From NCBI RefSeq assembly GCF_001298465.1, contig NZ_CP012541.1, positions 1-64,000 of the forward strand: 64,000 nucleotides of DNA, given 5' to 3'. Source of the stretch: Campylobacter concisus. Lineage in GTDB: Bacteria; Campylobacterota; Campylobacteria; Campylobacterales; Campylobacteraceae. Below are positions 39,822-50,241 of the stretch, in pieces. The first letter of the stretch is position 1. Every line of letters begins with the position of its first letter. The notes beneath the pieces were generated by a model. It was given only the letters and a program-made list of their open reading frames with translations. It searched no databases and was not told where the DNA came from. A program made the translations under genes and the position numbers.

Positions 39822-40988
39822 ATGATAAACGCACTTAGTAGCTACCCCTTAAATTTAGAGCAGAACATAAAGGTATCAACCAAAGTTGCCACTAAACAAA
39901 CGAGCTCTGAGGTTTTAGGCTACAAGGTAGATAAGGATGGCTACTTTACAGATGAGTTTAATAAGCAAGCTGGCATCCCAAGTGACTATAAAATTCACTC
40001 AAGCACGCTGGAGTCGTTAGTCAATGTTGCAGAGGGAACTTCATTTTTTAGTCGCACCTTTAAAAGCATAGATATAGCAAAGACTGCTGGCAATGCTTAT
40101 AAAATACTCTCACAAGTAGTTGGCGAAGACACGCTAAATTCAAAAGATAGCTTTAGCTTAGATGAGATAAGAAATTTCCCTCAAGGCTTTGAGTATAATC
40201 GCCAAAGTATGCAAGTAACCAAGATACATAACTCCATTCATGACTTTGATGCAGCTGCTTCTAGCTTTAACTACAAAGAGTCAAACAAGCAGATGATAAG
40301 CACGCTCTTTTTCAACCCAAGCTTTAATGGCGGAGATGGCAGGCAACCACTAAAGCCAACAACAGATATCTTTAACAACAACAATGGCGGCAAGGAGAGC
40401 GTGGGAAGTGGTGTTTTTATCGATCCACACGGCGAAAGATACACTAATAAAGATGGCTCTATAACCAAAGGCGGACTTTTAGCAGCCGTCATAAATAGCA
40501 ACCTTGATATTAAAGAAGGTGAAACTACCGTTTTTGGAAAGAAGCAAGGCTTTGATAAGAGCGTAGATAGTAAAGAATTTAGTAGGGCATTTGAGCTATT
40601 TGAGCTTATGGGTGAGATGAAATTTGGAGCAAATTTCAACAAGGCAAGCGACTCTGATCTAGCTGGCATGCCTGAATATATGCAAGAGTATGTTAAGTAT
40701 AAAAGAGACCTTGTCTATGTAGATCTAACGACTGGGTTTGTCGGTAAGTATTCAGATGAAGAAGACGAACTCTCATTTAAAAAGATGATGGAGCATAATC
40801 TAAAAATGCTAAAGCTACTCTTTGGCGAGATAGATAAAGATGGTAAGAAGAGTAAAGACTTTATGGATAGCTTTTTGAAATTTAGTATGTCACCTTTAAA
40901 TTTAGTAAAAGAGCTAAATGAAAACCCAGCTGGAAAATATCTAGTAGATATGCTTGGCATAAAAAGAGATGTTGATATAAAGGCGTAA
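39822..40988 (+). CDS. A-family protein 3
   Basis: The 388-residue protein has the signature GYKVDKDGYFTDEFNKQAG and IPSDYKIHSSTLE at about residues 33-66. First and last segments match A2 almost base for base; the central 240 residues have diverged (FNPSFNGGDGRQPLKPTTD here against FYNGSLSIAADKQIHPKN in A2). It starts 16 bp after B2 with an aagga site and is followed 12 bp later by B3. Confidence 0.75.
   Translation: MINALSSYPLNLEQNIKVSTKVATKQTSSEVLGYKVDKDGYFTDEFNKQAGIPSDYKIHSSTLESLVNVAEGTSFFSRTFKSIDIAKTAGNAYKILSQVVGEDTLNSKDSFSLDEIRNFPQGFEYNRQSMQVTKIHNSIHDFDAAASSFNYKESNKQMISTLFFNPSFNGGDGRQPLKPTTDIFNNNNGGKESVGSGVFIDPHGERYTNKDGSITKGGLLAAVINSNLDIKEGETTVFGKKQGFDKSVDSKEFSRAFELFELMGEMKFGANFNKASDSDLAGMPEYMQEYVKYKRDLVYVDLTTGFVGKYSDEEDELSFKKMMEHNLKMLKLLFGEIDKDGKKSKDFMDSFLKFSMSPLNLVKELNENPAGKYLVDMLGIKRDVDIKA
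40761..40988 (+). repeat. 228-bp repeat, copy 2 (3' end of A3)
   Basis: Partner of 37977-38204; only a handful of base differences are visible. See that entry for the pattern. Confidence 0.9.
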
Positions 40989-41000
40989 GGGGGAGTTAAA

Positions 41001-41801
41001 ATGATAACTAGCATAAACGGACTTAGCAATACACCGATACAAGATAACACTATCCACAAAGAAAATGTAGCCAAAGAAGGCAAGCAAGATAAAAGCGTCA
41101 TCGAAGAAAAATTTGATTACTCAAAGTATATGTTTAGACCCTGGACTGATAATGTAAAAGAATTTATTGATATAGACCAAAGTAAAGAGGGCTGGATAAC
41201 AGATACTATAAATCGAATAGATAGTATGCTGTCTGATTACCCCATGAAAGAAAGAAGAGCTTTAGCATCAAAACCTCCAGAAACTATGGAAGAATTTAGA
41301 GTCGGAGAGTTACAAAGCTATATGGATTGGCTACTTACCAACTCTGTTGATGGCAAGCCAACCATGTTAGGAAAATTAATAGGTATCGGCACAAAAGAAG
41401 AAGAAGATGAACTAGATGCTTTTATGGAAACTATGTCCTCCCTTTATCCAAATAATAATGACGAGTCGCTTAGTCTTTTAAATAGAACCGATCTAAGCAT
41501 AGATGAATTTAAAACATTATTTGCCAAAGCAAGAGAGAAAGCAACAAAAGATGTCGAAGAACAAAGAAAGCAGATAATTAAAGAAGAACAAGAATACAAA
41601 GCAAATTTTGCCAAAGAGCAAAATGAGAAGAAATTTAAACCTATGCAGGTTAAAAAGAAGTATGATACCTATGATATAAATAAGGATCAAAAATTCCTCT
41701 ATGCAAGAGAGCTTTTAAATTTCAAAGAAAAAAGAGGCATAGACGTCTTAGAGCTTATGCAAAAGATAGATAAGAAGCAAATTTTAAATAAGATGGCTTG
41801 A
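41001..41801 (+). CDS. B-family protein 3
   Basis: The 266-residue protein is a close relative of B2: different N-terminal half, near-identical C-terminal 140 residues with KKFKPMQVKKKYDTYDI. The N-terminus MITSINGLSNTPIQDN is polar and lacks a signal peptide. A gggggag site precedes the ATG, 12 bp after A3. It ends the rightward gene run; the next two family genes point the other way. Confidence 0.72.
   Translation: MITSINGLSNTPIQDNTIHKENVAKEGKQDKSVIEEKFDYSKYMFRPWTDNVKEFIDIDQSKEGWITDTINRIDSMLSDYPMKERRALASKPPETMEEFRVGELQSYMDWLLTNSVDGKPTMLGKLIGIGTKEEEDELDAFMETMSSLYPNNNDESLSLLNRTDLSIDEFKTLFAKAREKATKDVEEQRKQIIKEEQEYKANFAKEQNEKKFKPMQVKKKYDTYDINKDQKFLYARELLNFKEKRGIDVLELMQKIDKKQILNKMA
41379..41798 (+). 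repeat. 420-bp repeat, copy 2 (3' part of B3)
   Basis: Partner of 39383-39802 in B2. Identity runs up to the stop codon and then ends (taa against tga). Confidence 0.9.
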
Positions 41802-41862
41802 TAAATAAAAAATAGCTATCTTATTTATTGTATAAAGTAGTGATTGCTTTAAATTTGACCCT

Positions 41863-42438
41863 CTATATGGTTTTATCCACTTTTTTATTTGCGACTTTTT
41901 CTAAAATTTCGAATATACTTTCGCCATTATCAAATTCAGTTTTTATAAATTTGTAAAATTCTTTAAATTTTTCATCGGCTTGCATATCATAAGTTTTAAA
42001 TTTCTTAGTTACTTGCATAGGCTTAAAGGTTTCTTGTTTTTGCGTGTCAGTTTGATTGTCTTGTTCTTCATGATCGCTTTTTTGATCTATTAGTCCATAA
42101 TCACCAATCTCTTGTGGCATACTCCTATTTATAACCTTAGAATATTTCTCAATAAATTCATCTACACTTATATTAGACGATTCAAGAAGCTTACGACCCT
42201 CATTACTAAAAGATACGCCAAATCTTTCTAAAGTTTGACGTATCTTTTGTCCTTCTAGATTATCATCTGATTTTTTGCCCCAAATGGTTTGCTTGTCATC
42301 ATTGTTGGATTTAAAAGCCCCAGTAAAGTTTGTGCTATTGCCCATCACTTTCTTATAATTAACTCTACTTGCGAATTCTTTTCCTTCAAATAGTGAATTG
42401 TTATTTAGATTTGGCGAATAGGTTATATTATTAAGCAT
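41863..42438 (-). CDS. B-family protein 4
   Basis: The 191-residue protein ends with the B signature TFKPMQVTKKFKTYDM and the tail FIKTEFDNGESIFEILEKV, closest to B1. The N-terminus MLNNITYSPNLNNNSLFEG is Asn-rich and polar. It follows the split A4 gene in the same (leftward) direction with 246 bp between, so the A-then-B order is kept. The gap shows no strong promoter to me. Confidence 0.7.
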   Translation of the reverse strand: MLNNITYSPNLNNNSLFEGKEFASRVNYKKVMGNSTNFTGAFKSNNDDKQTIWGKKSDDNLEGQKIRQTLERFGVSFSNEGRKLLESSNISVDEFIEKYSKVINRSMPQEIGDYGLIDQKSDHEEQDNQTDTQKQETFKPMQVTKKFKTYDMQADEKFKEFYKFIKTEFDNGESIFEILEKVANKKVDKTI

Positions 42439-42684
42439 TGTTAAGGTCTCGCTTTGTTTAGATATTCCAGCATCTCTTTCATAGGTTTTAATTCTTTTTT
42501 ATGGTATTAATTTGCATTAGAGCATCTTGCTACCATCTATCCAGCAATGCTGTTTTTATACACTAACACATATTCGGCTAAAGAATATAAATTCAACCTA
42601 CTTAGGTTTAATGCTTTTATGGGCTAGAGTATAATCAATAACTAAATCGACCTTTTAGCGATTTAGTTTATATATAACTTATCT

Positions 42685-43653
42685 CTACACAAAAGTCTTG
42701 CTGATAGAGCTTATCCTTTTGCTCCAAGAATTTGCTAGAGAATTTATATCCTCGCTAGTTGGCTTAAATTTCTCATATTCGTTTGAAGTGACACTTTCTG
42801 CGTTAATGTTCTTTGATCTTGCATACATCAAAAGCGTGAGCTCTTTAAGTCTTTCTTTTATGAGCGCTTTTATGCTCTCGTTATCCTTACCCATTTTTTC
42901 AAAATCCACAAAATACTCTTTATGCTCTCCAGTGCTTGAGATATCATTTAAGGCAGCACTGCTAAACTTAGTCTTTGCACTATCACTTGGTAGTGGTCTA
43001 GAACTACGCAAAAATCCCATGAAAAGAGCTTCTTTGCTATAACCTTCATCTGCTTGATATACAGACATATCAGGGTTAAAGCTAAACTCATCACCTGCTT
43101 CGCTCATCGTAAAATCAACCTCTTTTACTATGAGCCTAACTCCTGCACTTGAAAGCTCTTTACTTAGAGACTTAGCGCTATTTAGCTCATCGCTGCTAGA
43201 GTAGATGTTTGAGATAGTAGAGTTTGATAGATCTTTTAGCAAGTATCCTTTGGCATCATAGCGAGTGCCTTTTGTGCTATAACCTTTTGGTAGTTTGCCT
43301 ATATCTGCAAGGGTGTAGCTCTTTTTATCATCGCCTAAAGCAGAGGTCATTTGATCAAATAGTCTGTAGTAGTGCTTTATGGTGTCAGCCATATCGATGT
43401 TGTCAAAGATCTTTATCTGCTCGTCCTTGCTCTTGATGCGGTTTAGCACATGGTTACGCTCGGCAAATCTACTAAGCTCATCAAGCGTGCTTTTGTGAAT
43501 TTTAAAGTCCTGTGGCAAGCCTGCAGCTTTGTTAAAGTCAGCTCCCATAAAACCAGCTTTATCCACTGTGTAGCCATAAGCTTGAAGGTCACTGAAATTT
43601 AAAGAGATGAGGCTGTTTTGAGAGGGAATAGTATAAGTAAATTTAGCTGGCTC
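42685..43653 (-). pseudogene. A-family gene 4, 3' fragment, split by the transposon
   Basis: The fragment encodes about 322 residues with the A signature GYTVDKAGFMGADFNKAAG and LPQDFKIHKSTLD, closest to A1. It ends abruptly at GAGCCA (43653-43648 on the minus strand); codons beyond that in the open frame (MFSLILLLQ) are transposon sequence. The missing 5' part is at 51339-51460 beyond the transposon, and the two join in frame at EPAKF. Whether the remaining fragment is translated is unknown. Confidence 0.85.
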
Positions 43654-43730
43654 TTGGAGTAATAGAATTAAGGAGAACACTTAATCACTATATTAGTGAA
43701 ATATGTACTTCTTAATTCTTTTTTATTTAA

Positions 43731-45601
<1,871 letters not shown>

Positions 45602-45603
45602 AG

Positions 45604-46785
45604 TTAGTTAATCTCTTTTTTAGTACAGGTATCAAGTATATCAATTATGTTATTTGCAATTGCATGGATAACAGTAACGGCAACAGAATTACCAAACTGT
45701 TTGTAACTTTGAGTATCACTTACAGGAATGATATAGTTTTCGGGGAAGCCTTGAAGTCTTGCAGCTTCACGAGGTGTTAGTTTTCGTGGATTTTTTCCTT
45801 TTTGCTCAATAAGTATTTCACTCCCGTCTTTATAATATCTTGCAGATAATGTATTTGTATAAGGACTGTTTTCATTGAACAATGTGTAACCAAATCCATT
45901 TCCTTTTATTTTATGTTCTTTCTTTCGTCGTTGATGACCTTGCCAAAGTGCATTTGAAATGGTGTATTTAGTATCAACATTTTGCTCTAAAATATTTCCC
46001 ACAGAAACATCTGGGCAGGGAGGAATTGGAAAAGAAAAATCTTTATAGTTATCTATTTTATCCTTATCAAATCCAACAATGTAAATACGCTCTCTATTTT
46101 GTGGAACACCGAAGTCTTTTGCTTTAAGTATAATAGAATGAACATCGTAGTTTAAATCCTTTAATGTTTTTTCTATTGTTTTATAGGTACGACCTTTATC
46201 GTGAGATTTTAGGTTTTTGACATTTTCAAGAAGAAATGCCTTAGGTCGTTTCTCTTTAATAATTCTTGCAATTTCAAAAAATAATGTTCCACGAGTATCT
46301 TCAAAACCAAGCTTTTTACCGGCTTGACTAAATGCTTGACAAGGAAAACCACCGACAATAATATCATGATTAGGAATATCTTTTTCAGATATTTTTGTAA
46401 TATCTCCAAAAGGAGTTTCACCAAAATTTGCCTTATATGTTTTTACTGCAAATTTATCAATTTCACTACTGAATACGACATTTGTTTTACCTGTTTGGTA
46501 AAATCCAAGCCTTGTACCACCAATTCCGGCAAATAAATCAATGATTTTATAGGGGGCATTTTCATTATTAGGGAAAGGTACTTTTTCAGGAAATGATAAA
46601 ATATGTTTCAGCTCAATGGACGATGGCTGACTTTCTCCATTTTCCCATCTGCGAATTGTCCTATCTCCGAATTTGGACATACCAACAGCATCAGCTAATT
46701 CTTTTTGAGTCATTTGTAATCTGATACGCTTATTTTTTATTAAAATAGCAGGGGAATTATCTATGATTTGTGGTATAATATTCAT
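45604..46785 (-). CDS. DNA cytosine-5 methyltransferase with N-terminal HTH (SsoII/Ecl18kI type)
   Basis: The 393-residue protein has an N-terminal XRE-like helix-turn-helix (MTQKELADAVGMS..RTIRRWENGE) and all core C5 motifs: DLFAGIGGTRLGF (I), GGFPCQAFSQAG with catalytic Cys149 (IV), ENVKNL (VI), QNRERIYIVG (VIII) and FGNSVAVTVI (X). ATG 46785 has a perfect aaggag site. It is divergent from the Ecl18kI-like endonuclease. In SsoII-type systems the HTH of the methylase represses its own gene and activates the nuclease; the 15-bp palindrome between the genes fits this. It protects the host and, by inference, methylates CCNGG. Confidence 0.93.
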   Translation of the reverse strand: MNIIPQIIDNSPAILIKNKRIRLQMTQKELADAVGMSKFGDRTIRRWENGESQPSSIELKHILSFPEKVPFPNNENAPYKIIDLFAGIGGTRLGFYQTGKTNVVFSSEIDKFAVKTYKANFGETPFGDITKISEKDIPNHDIIVGGFPCQAFSQAGKKLGFEDTRGTLFFEIARIIKEKRPKAFLLENVKNLKSHDKGRTYKTIEKTLKDLNYDVHSIILKAKDFGVPQNRERIYIVGFDKDKIDNYKDFSFPIPPCPDVSVGNILEQNVDTKYTISNALWQGHQRRKKEHKIKGNGFGYTLFNENSPYTNTLSARYYKDGSEILIEQKGKNPRKLTPREAARLQGFPENYIIPVSDTQSYKQFGNSVAVTVIHAIANNIIDILDTCTKKEIN

Positions 46786-46816
46786 ATATATTCTCCTTTT
46801 TATATATGTTATTTCA

Positions 46817-46831
46817 AGGACTAACTGTCCT
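46817..46831. promoter_or_regulatory. Probable methylase-bound operator of the R-M pair
   Basis: AGGACTAACTGTCCT is a 15-bp quasi-palindrome with 5-bp perfect arms, placed between the divergent methylase and nuclease genes. From memory, the SsoII control site is a 15-bp palindrome of the same AGGAC..GTCCT form. A TTGACA-like -35 (46837-46842) is just to its right. Confidence 0.7.
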
Positions 46832-46887
46832 CTATTTGACACTATTGTACCATATAGAAGAAAATTTTTCAAGAAAGGAAAAGAGTT

Positions 46888-47805
46888 ATGGCAAATATTT
46901 CTCTTGATGAATATAAAAACTTAGTTAAAGAAAAAAGGAAAGAAGGCTTTAAACAGCCTTATGACTTAGTTTATGATAATTTTATTACATTAGGATACGA
47001 CAAAGTCCCTAAAGAATTCTTTTTAAGTAATGCAAGTGAAGTTGTTGAAAAACTTAGAAATAGCTGTTGGAGTGAATTTCAGCCATTAGAAAAAGACTTT
47101 ACTTCAAAAATGCTAAAAGAGTTAGTTGATGATGAGTATATCAAAACTCTTACACCAATAGAGGCAATTACTTGGTTTGTGGAAGAATTTCCGGAACATA
47201 TATATGCTTTGACTTTGTCAAATACTCAAAGTAGGAGGAGTAGAGCAGGTAAAGAATTTGAAAGTATTATAGAACTCATTTTGATTGGTGCAGGGATTCC
47301 ACTTGACAGTCAAGGTAATATAGGTAAACAAGAGTTTGTCAATAAAGGTCTTGGTAAATTGGTAGATTTAGTTTCTCCGGGTGTTTTAGAATACATTGTA
47401 AATAAGAGAAATACTGTCTTAATTAGTGCAAAAACCACATTAAGAGAAAGATGGCAAGAAGTACCTGAAGAAATGGGAAGAACAGGTGCAAGAGAAATGT
47501 TTTTAGCAACTCTTGATACTTCTATTAGCTCTGATGTATTGAACACTCTATATGAGGCTAATATACAAGTTACAACAACAAAAAATATAAAAGAAACATA
47601 TTATTCCGATAATGAAAGGGTATTAACCTTTGAAAAGTTGGTTGAAATATGTTTAGACAATGTTTCTCATTGGAAAAATTTCAACTACACAGTAGAACAA
47701 AATGAGCAAATGATAGAGCTTATCACTAAGCAAATTGAAAAACACCAAAATCATAAATTTGTAGAAGAATATTATGATGAGAGATTAAAAAACATAAAGA
47801 AGTAG
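46888..47805 (+). CDS. Type II restriction endonuclease, Ecl18kI/SsoII family (predicted 5'-CCNGG)
   Basis: The 305-residue protein matches the Ecl18kI nuclease in position as well as motif. By my count Asp160 (KLVDLV), Lys182 (SAKTTLRERW) and Glu195 fall at the numbers I remember for the Ecl18kI active site, with Glu125 in SRAGKEFE. Arg57 and Trp61, used there to hold flipped-out bases, and Arg186-Glu187 for base reading are also in place. The lengths appear equal. The enzyme should cut before CCNGG; specificity is inferred. It is intact among decayed transposon genes. Confidence 0.9.
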   Translation: MANISLDEYKNLVKEKRKEGFKQPYDLVYDNFITLGYDKVPKEFFLSNASEVVEKLRNSCWSEFQPLEKDFTSKMLKELVDDEYIKTLTPIEAITWFVEEFPEHIYALTLSNTQSRRSRAGKEFESIIELILIGAGIPLDSQGNIGKQEFVNKGLGKLVDLVSPGVLEYIVNKRNTVLISAKTTLRERWQEVPEEMGRTGAREMFLATLDTSISSDVLNTLYEANIQVTTTKNIKETYYSDNERVLTFEKLVEICLDNVSHWKNFNYTVEQNEQMIELITKQIEKHQNHKFVEEYYDERLKNIKK

Positions 47806-47882
47806 ACAAATTAGAATTTGTCGGTATATCATTAAATCGCATTTTTTCGATTAAACTATGGAATACAAAGGAGCAAATAATC

Positions 47883-48236
47883 ATGAGCGAACAGAGAATC
47901 TATTGCATGGACCTTGTAAAAAAAGAGGATCCGGAAAAGGCTGTCAGAACACCGTTTTATCAGACAGAATCTACAGGCGGATCGGTCTGGGTTATCAAAC
48001 CCGGTCAGACATTGCAAAAGCACTATCACCACAATTCCGACGATATATGGATCGTCCTTCAGGGAGAGGGAATATTCTACCCCCAGCCTAATGAAGAGGT
48101 TCCATTCAAGAAAGGCCATGTCATAGTATCGAAGAAAGACTCCTGCCACGGAGCAAAAAATACTGGAGATGAGGATATCATCTTTGTAAGTATAGTAGCA
48201 CCTGTCCCTTCCGACTATGATCCTATAAACGAGTGA
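47883..48236 (+). CDS. Small cupin-domain protein
   Basis: The 117-residue single-domain cupin has the metal-site stretch GQTLQKHYHHNSDDIWIVLQ and a second motif near GHVIVSKKDSCHGAKN. The ATG at 47883 has an aaggag site. It is intact, carries less AT-rich codons than its neighbours, and was probably picked up as cargo of the transposon. Substrate unknown. Confidence 0.8.
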   Translation: MSEQRIYCMDLVKKEDPEKAVRTPFYQTESTGGSVWVIKPGQTLQKHYHHNSDDIWIVLQGEGIFYPQPNEEVPFKKGHVIVSKKDSCHGAKNTGDEDIIFVSIVAPVPSDYDPINE

Positions 48237-48279
48237 CAGGAAAATAAAATTCCCGTTTGACAAAGGATTGTGATTATAC

Positions 48280-48559
48280 TTGAGAAAGAAAAATGTTTAT
48301 ATAACATTGGGATACATAGCTGTATATCTGGTGATATATTGGTGAGAGCAACTTGATTGGTTGGCTATTTACTAATATTTCAACTGGTGAGCATAGTTAT
48401 TTATATGGTTGGTTGCTCAGTAGTAATCTGTTTTGGTATGCACTTGCGATTTCTGCGCTTCCTTCTCTTTGGGGTAAGTTTAAGTTTTCGGCTGTTACTA
48501 CGGCGGGATTTATTGTAGGTATTGTAGCAGGCATAATCGTTGAGAAATACAAGAAGTAA
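48280..48559 (+). pseudogene. Remnant of a small membrane protein
   Basis: Two frames together look like one small membrane protein: LRKKNVYITLGYIAVYLVIYW from TTG 48280, then IGWLFTNISTGEHSYL and a second and third hydrophobic stretch to a Lys-rich end at 48559, joined only by a frameshift near 48345. I do not recognise the family. It may be inactive, or only the later frame may be used. Confidence 0.45.
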
Positions 48560-48664
48560 GTCAAATTTCAGTTTGTCGAGCTGAATAATACAGATTCAAG
48601 ACGATAGAAAGTAAAACATCTATCGTCTTTTCTTATGAAAAAAACTTGAAAGGAGATGAAATTT

Positions 48665-48926
48665 ATGGACAATAAAAACAGAATTAGAAAAAGTAAAAGA
48701 AAAGATTGAAAGCAAGTAAGAAGAAAAAAAATATGAAAAGAAACTATCTCAGCTTAAAAATCAGGAAAAGAAAATCAGAAAGCAAACGAGCCTTGAAGAA
48801 AGAAAAAAGCGAAACCATAGATTGATAGAGCGAGGAGCAATCTTAGAAAGTTTAATTGAGGGAGCAAGCGAGAAAAGTAATGAAGAAATAAAGGCTATTT
48901 TGCAAAGAGCATTTCAAAAAGACTAA
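48665..48926 (+). pseudogene. DUF3847-like mobilization-associated protein, broken
   Basis: The frame LEKVKEKIESK..EEKKYEKKLSQLKNQ..RKKRNHRLIERGAILESLIEG resembles DUF3847 proteins found upstream of relaxases in Firmicutes elements. It is disrupted by a frameshift soon after ATG 48665 and an in-frame TAA near 48716. The relaxase expected after it is missing. Confidence 0.6.
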
Positions 48927-49467
48927 GAAACGCAAGGACATAGTATAATTGTAATTCCCTTAGATTTTCTAAGGGCGCAATTATACACCCTTTAGGTGTC
49001 CTTGCGACCTGCGGTGCTTTTACCCTTGCGGGGAGCAAAGAAAAAAGCCGAAGCATTTTTCCGTATTAAAGGCAAAAGACAACTGAATATAATTCATTCG
49101 CTTTTTTATCATCAAGGGTAAAGCACATTCACTATCGCTCACCCTTGACAATAAAAATTTGAAACAGATAGCTTACATTAAGCCGACATACTGAAACAAC
49201 AAAAGTTAAAAGTATAGTCGGCTTTTTCTATTGTACCGTTTCAAAACGCTCATTCAGTTTATAGAAAAGCAAAAGTATTTTTAAGACCGACATCTAAAAC
49301 AACAAAAGAAAAATAAGAAGATGACAAATGCCACATTCCCAAAATGGGAGTGTACCTAAATCAAAGACAGTACTAATCAAAGGGGGTAGTGAAACACGAC
49401 TTCCTTAAAAGATAAAAGGAGTAACGATTTGTTGCTACATTTTCATAACAAAAGATAGGAGAGAAAA
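48927..49467. other. Non-coding stretch with a large nested inverted repeat, possible oriT remnant
   Basis: CGCAAGGACA (48931-48940) pairs with TGTCCTTGCG (48997-49006), and inside are ATAATTG/CAATTAT and CCCTTAGA/TCTAAGGG (48958-48976), giving a three-tier cruciform. Its place, between the DUF3847-like gene and where a relaxase should be, fits an origin of transfer. After that are short scraps such as PHSQNGSVPKSKTVLIKGG in broken frames, which look like mobilization-gene debris. No intact gene was seen. Confidence 0.6.
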
Positions 49468-50132
49468 ATGGCAGATAAAAGGATGTTTTCAATAAAGATA
49501 GTGGATAGCGACTTATTTTTGGATATGCCATTAAGTAGCCAATGCCTGTATTTTCATCTATCTATGAGGGCAGATGATGATGACTTAAAAATTCTAATTA
49601 CAAAAGGTTTTGTAATTGTCTTTTAAAGAGGGGTTATAGTCATTACCTATTGGAAGATAAATAACTACATCAGAAATGACAGACGAAAAGAAACGATGTA
49701 TCTTGAAGAAAAGCAAAGTATAACGCAAACGGAAAATGGAGCATATATCAAGGTTGAAAATCTTGGTATACCAAATGACAACCAAGTGTCAACCGTTTGT
49801 CCGCATAGTATAGTTAAGGGTAGATTAGATAAGAGGAGAATAGAACAGGTTGCCCCAGTGTCCCTTTATGGAGAGTATCAAAATATTCATTTAACCGATG
49901 AAAAATACCAAAATCTAAAAGATAGGCTGAAAGGTCATACAGATACAATGACTGAAAAGCTATTAAGATATATCAAAAGTAAAGGCACAGACTACAAAGA
50001 CCACTATGTAACAATCCTTAATTGGTATGAATTGGTATGAACAGGATAAAGAAAAGCTATCACAGAAAAATAATCAAAATAAAAGCCATAGAACCTATTC
50101 AACCAACTATGAAGACAGCGACAGCCTATAAA
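49468..50132 (+). pseudogene. Firmicutes-type replication initiator (phage replisome organizer-like), broken
   Basis: It starts MADKRMFSIKIVDSDLFLDM, typical of replisome-organizer N-termini in clostridial elements. Compared with that family a stretch is missing after RADDD. An in-frame TAA follows at 49624-49626. Near 50035 a 10-bp tandem duplication (AATTGGTATG twice) shifts the frame before the expected end QDKEKLSQKNNQNKSHRTYS. Three lesions make it a pseudogene. Confidence 0.78.
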
Positions 50133-50241
50133 AGGTGTTTTTAAGGGTTTAATCATAAAAGAGGTGTCAGACTATGGTTAAGATAAAAATAAGCCTTAAA
50201 AACGCATTATAGAGCCTGATGTAGAAAAGGAGACTAAAATT

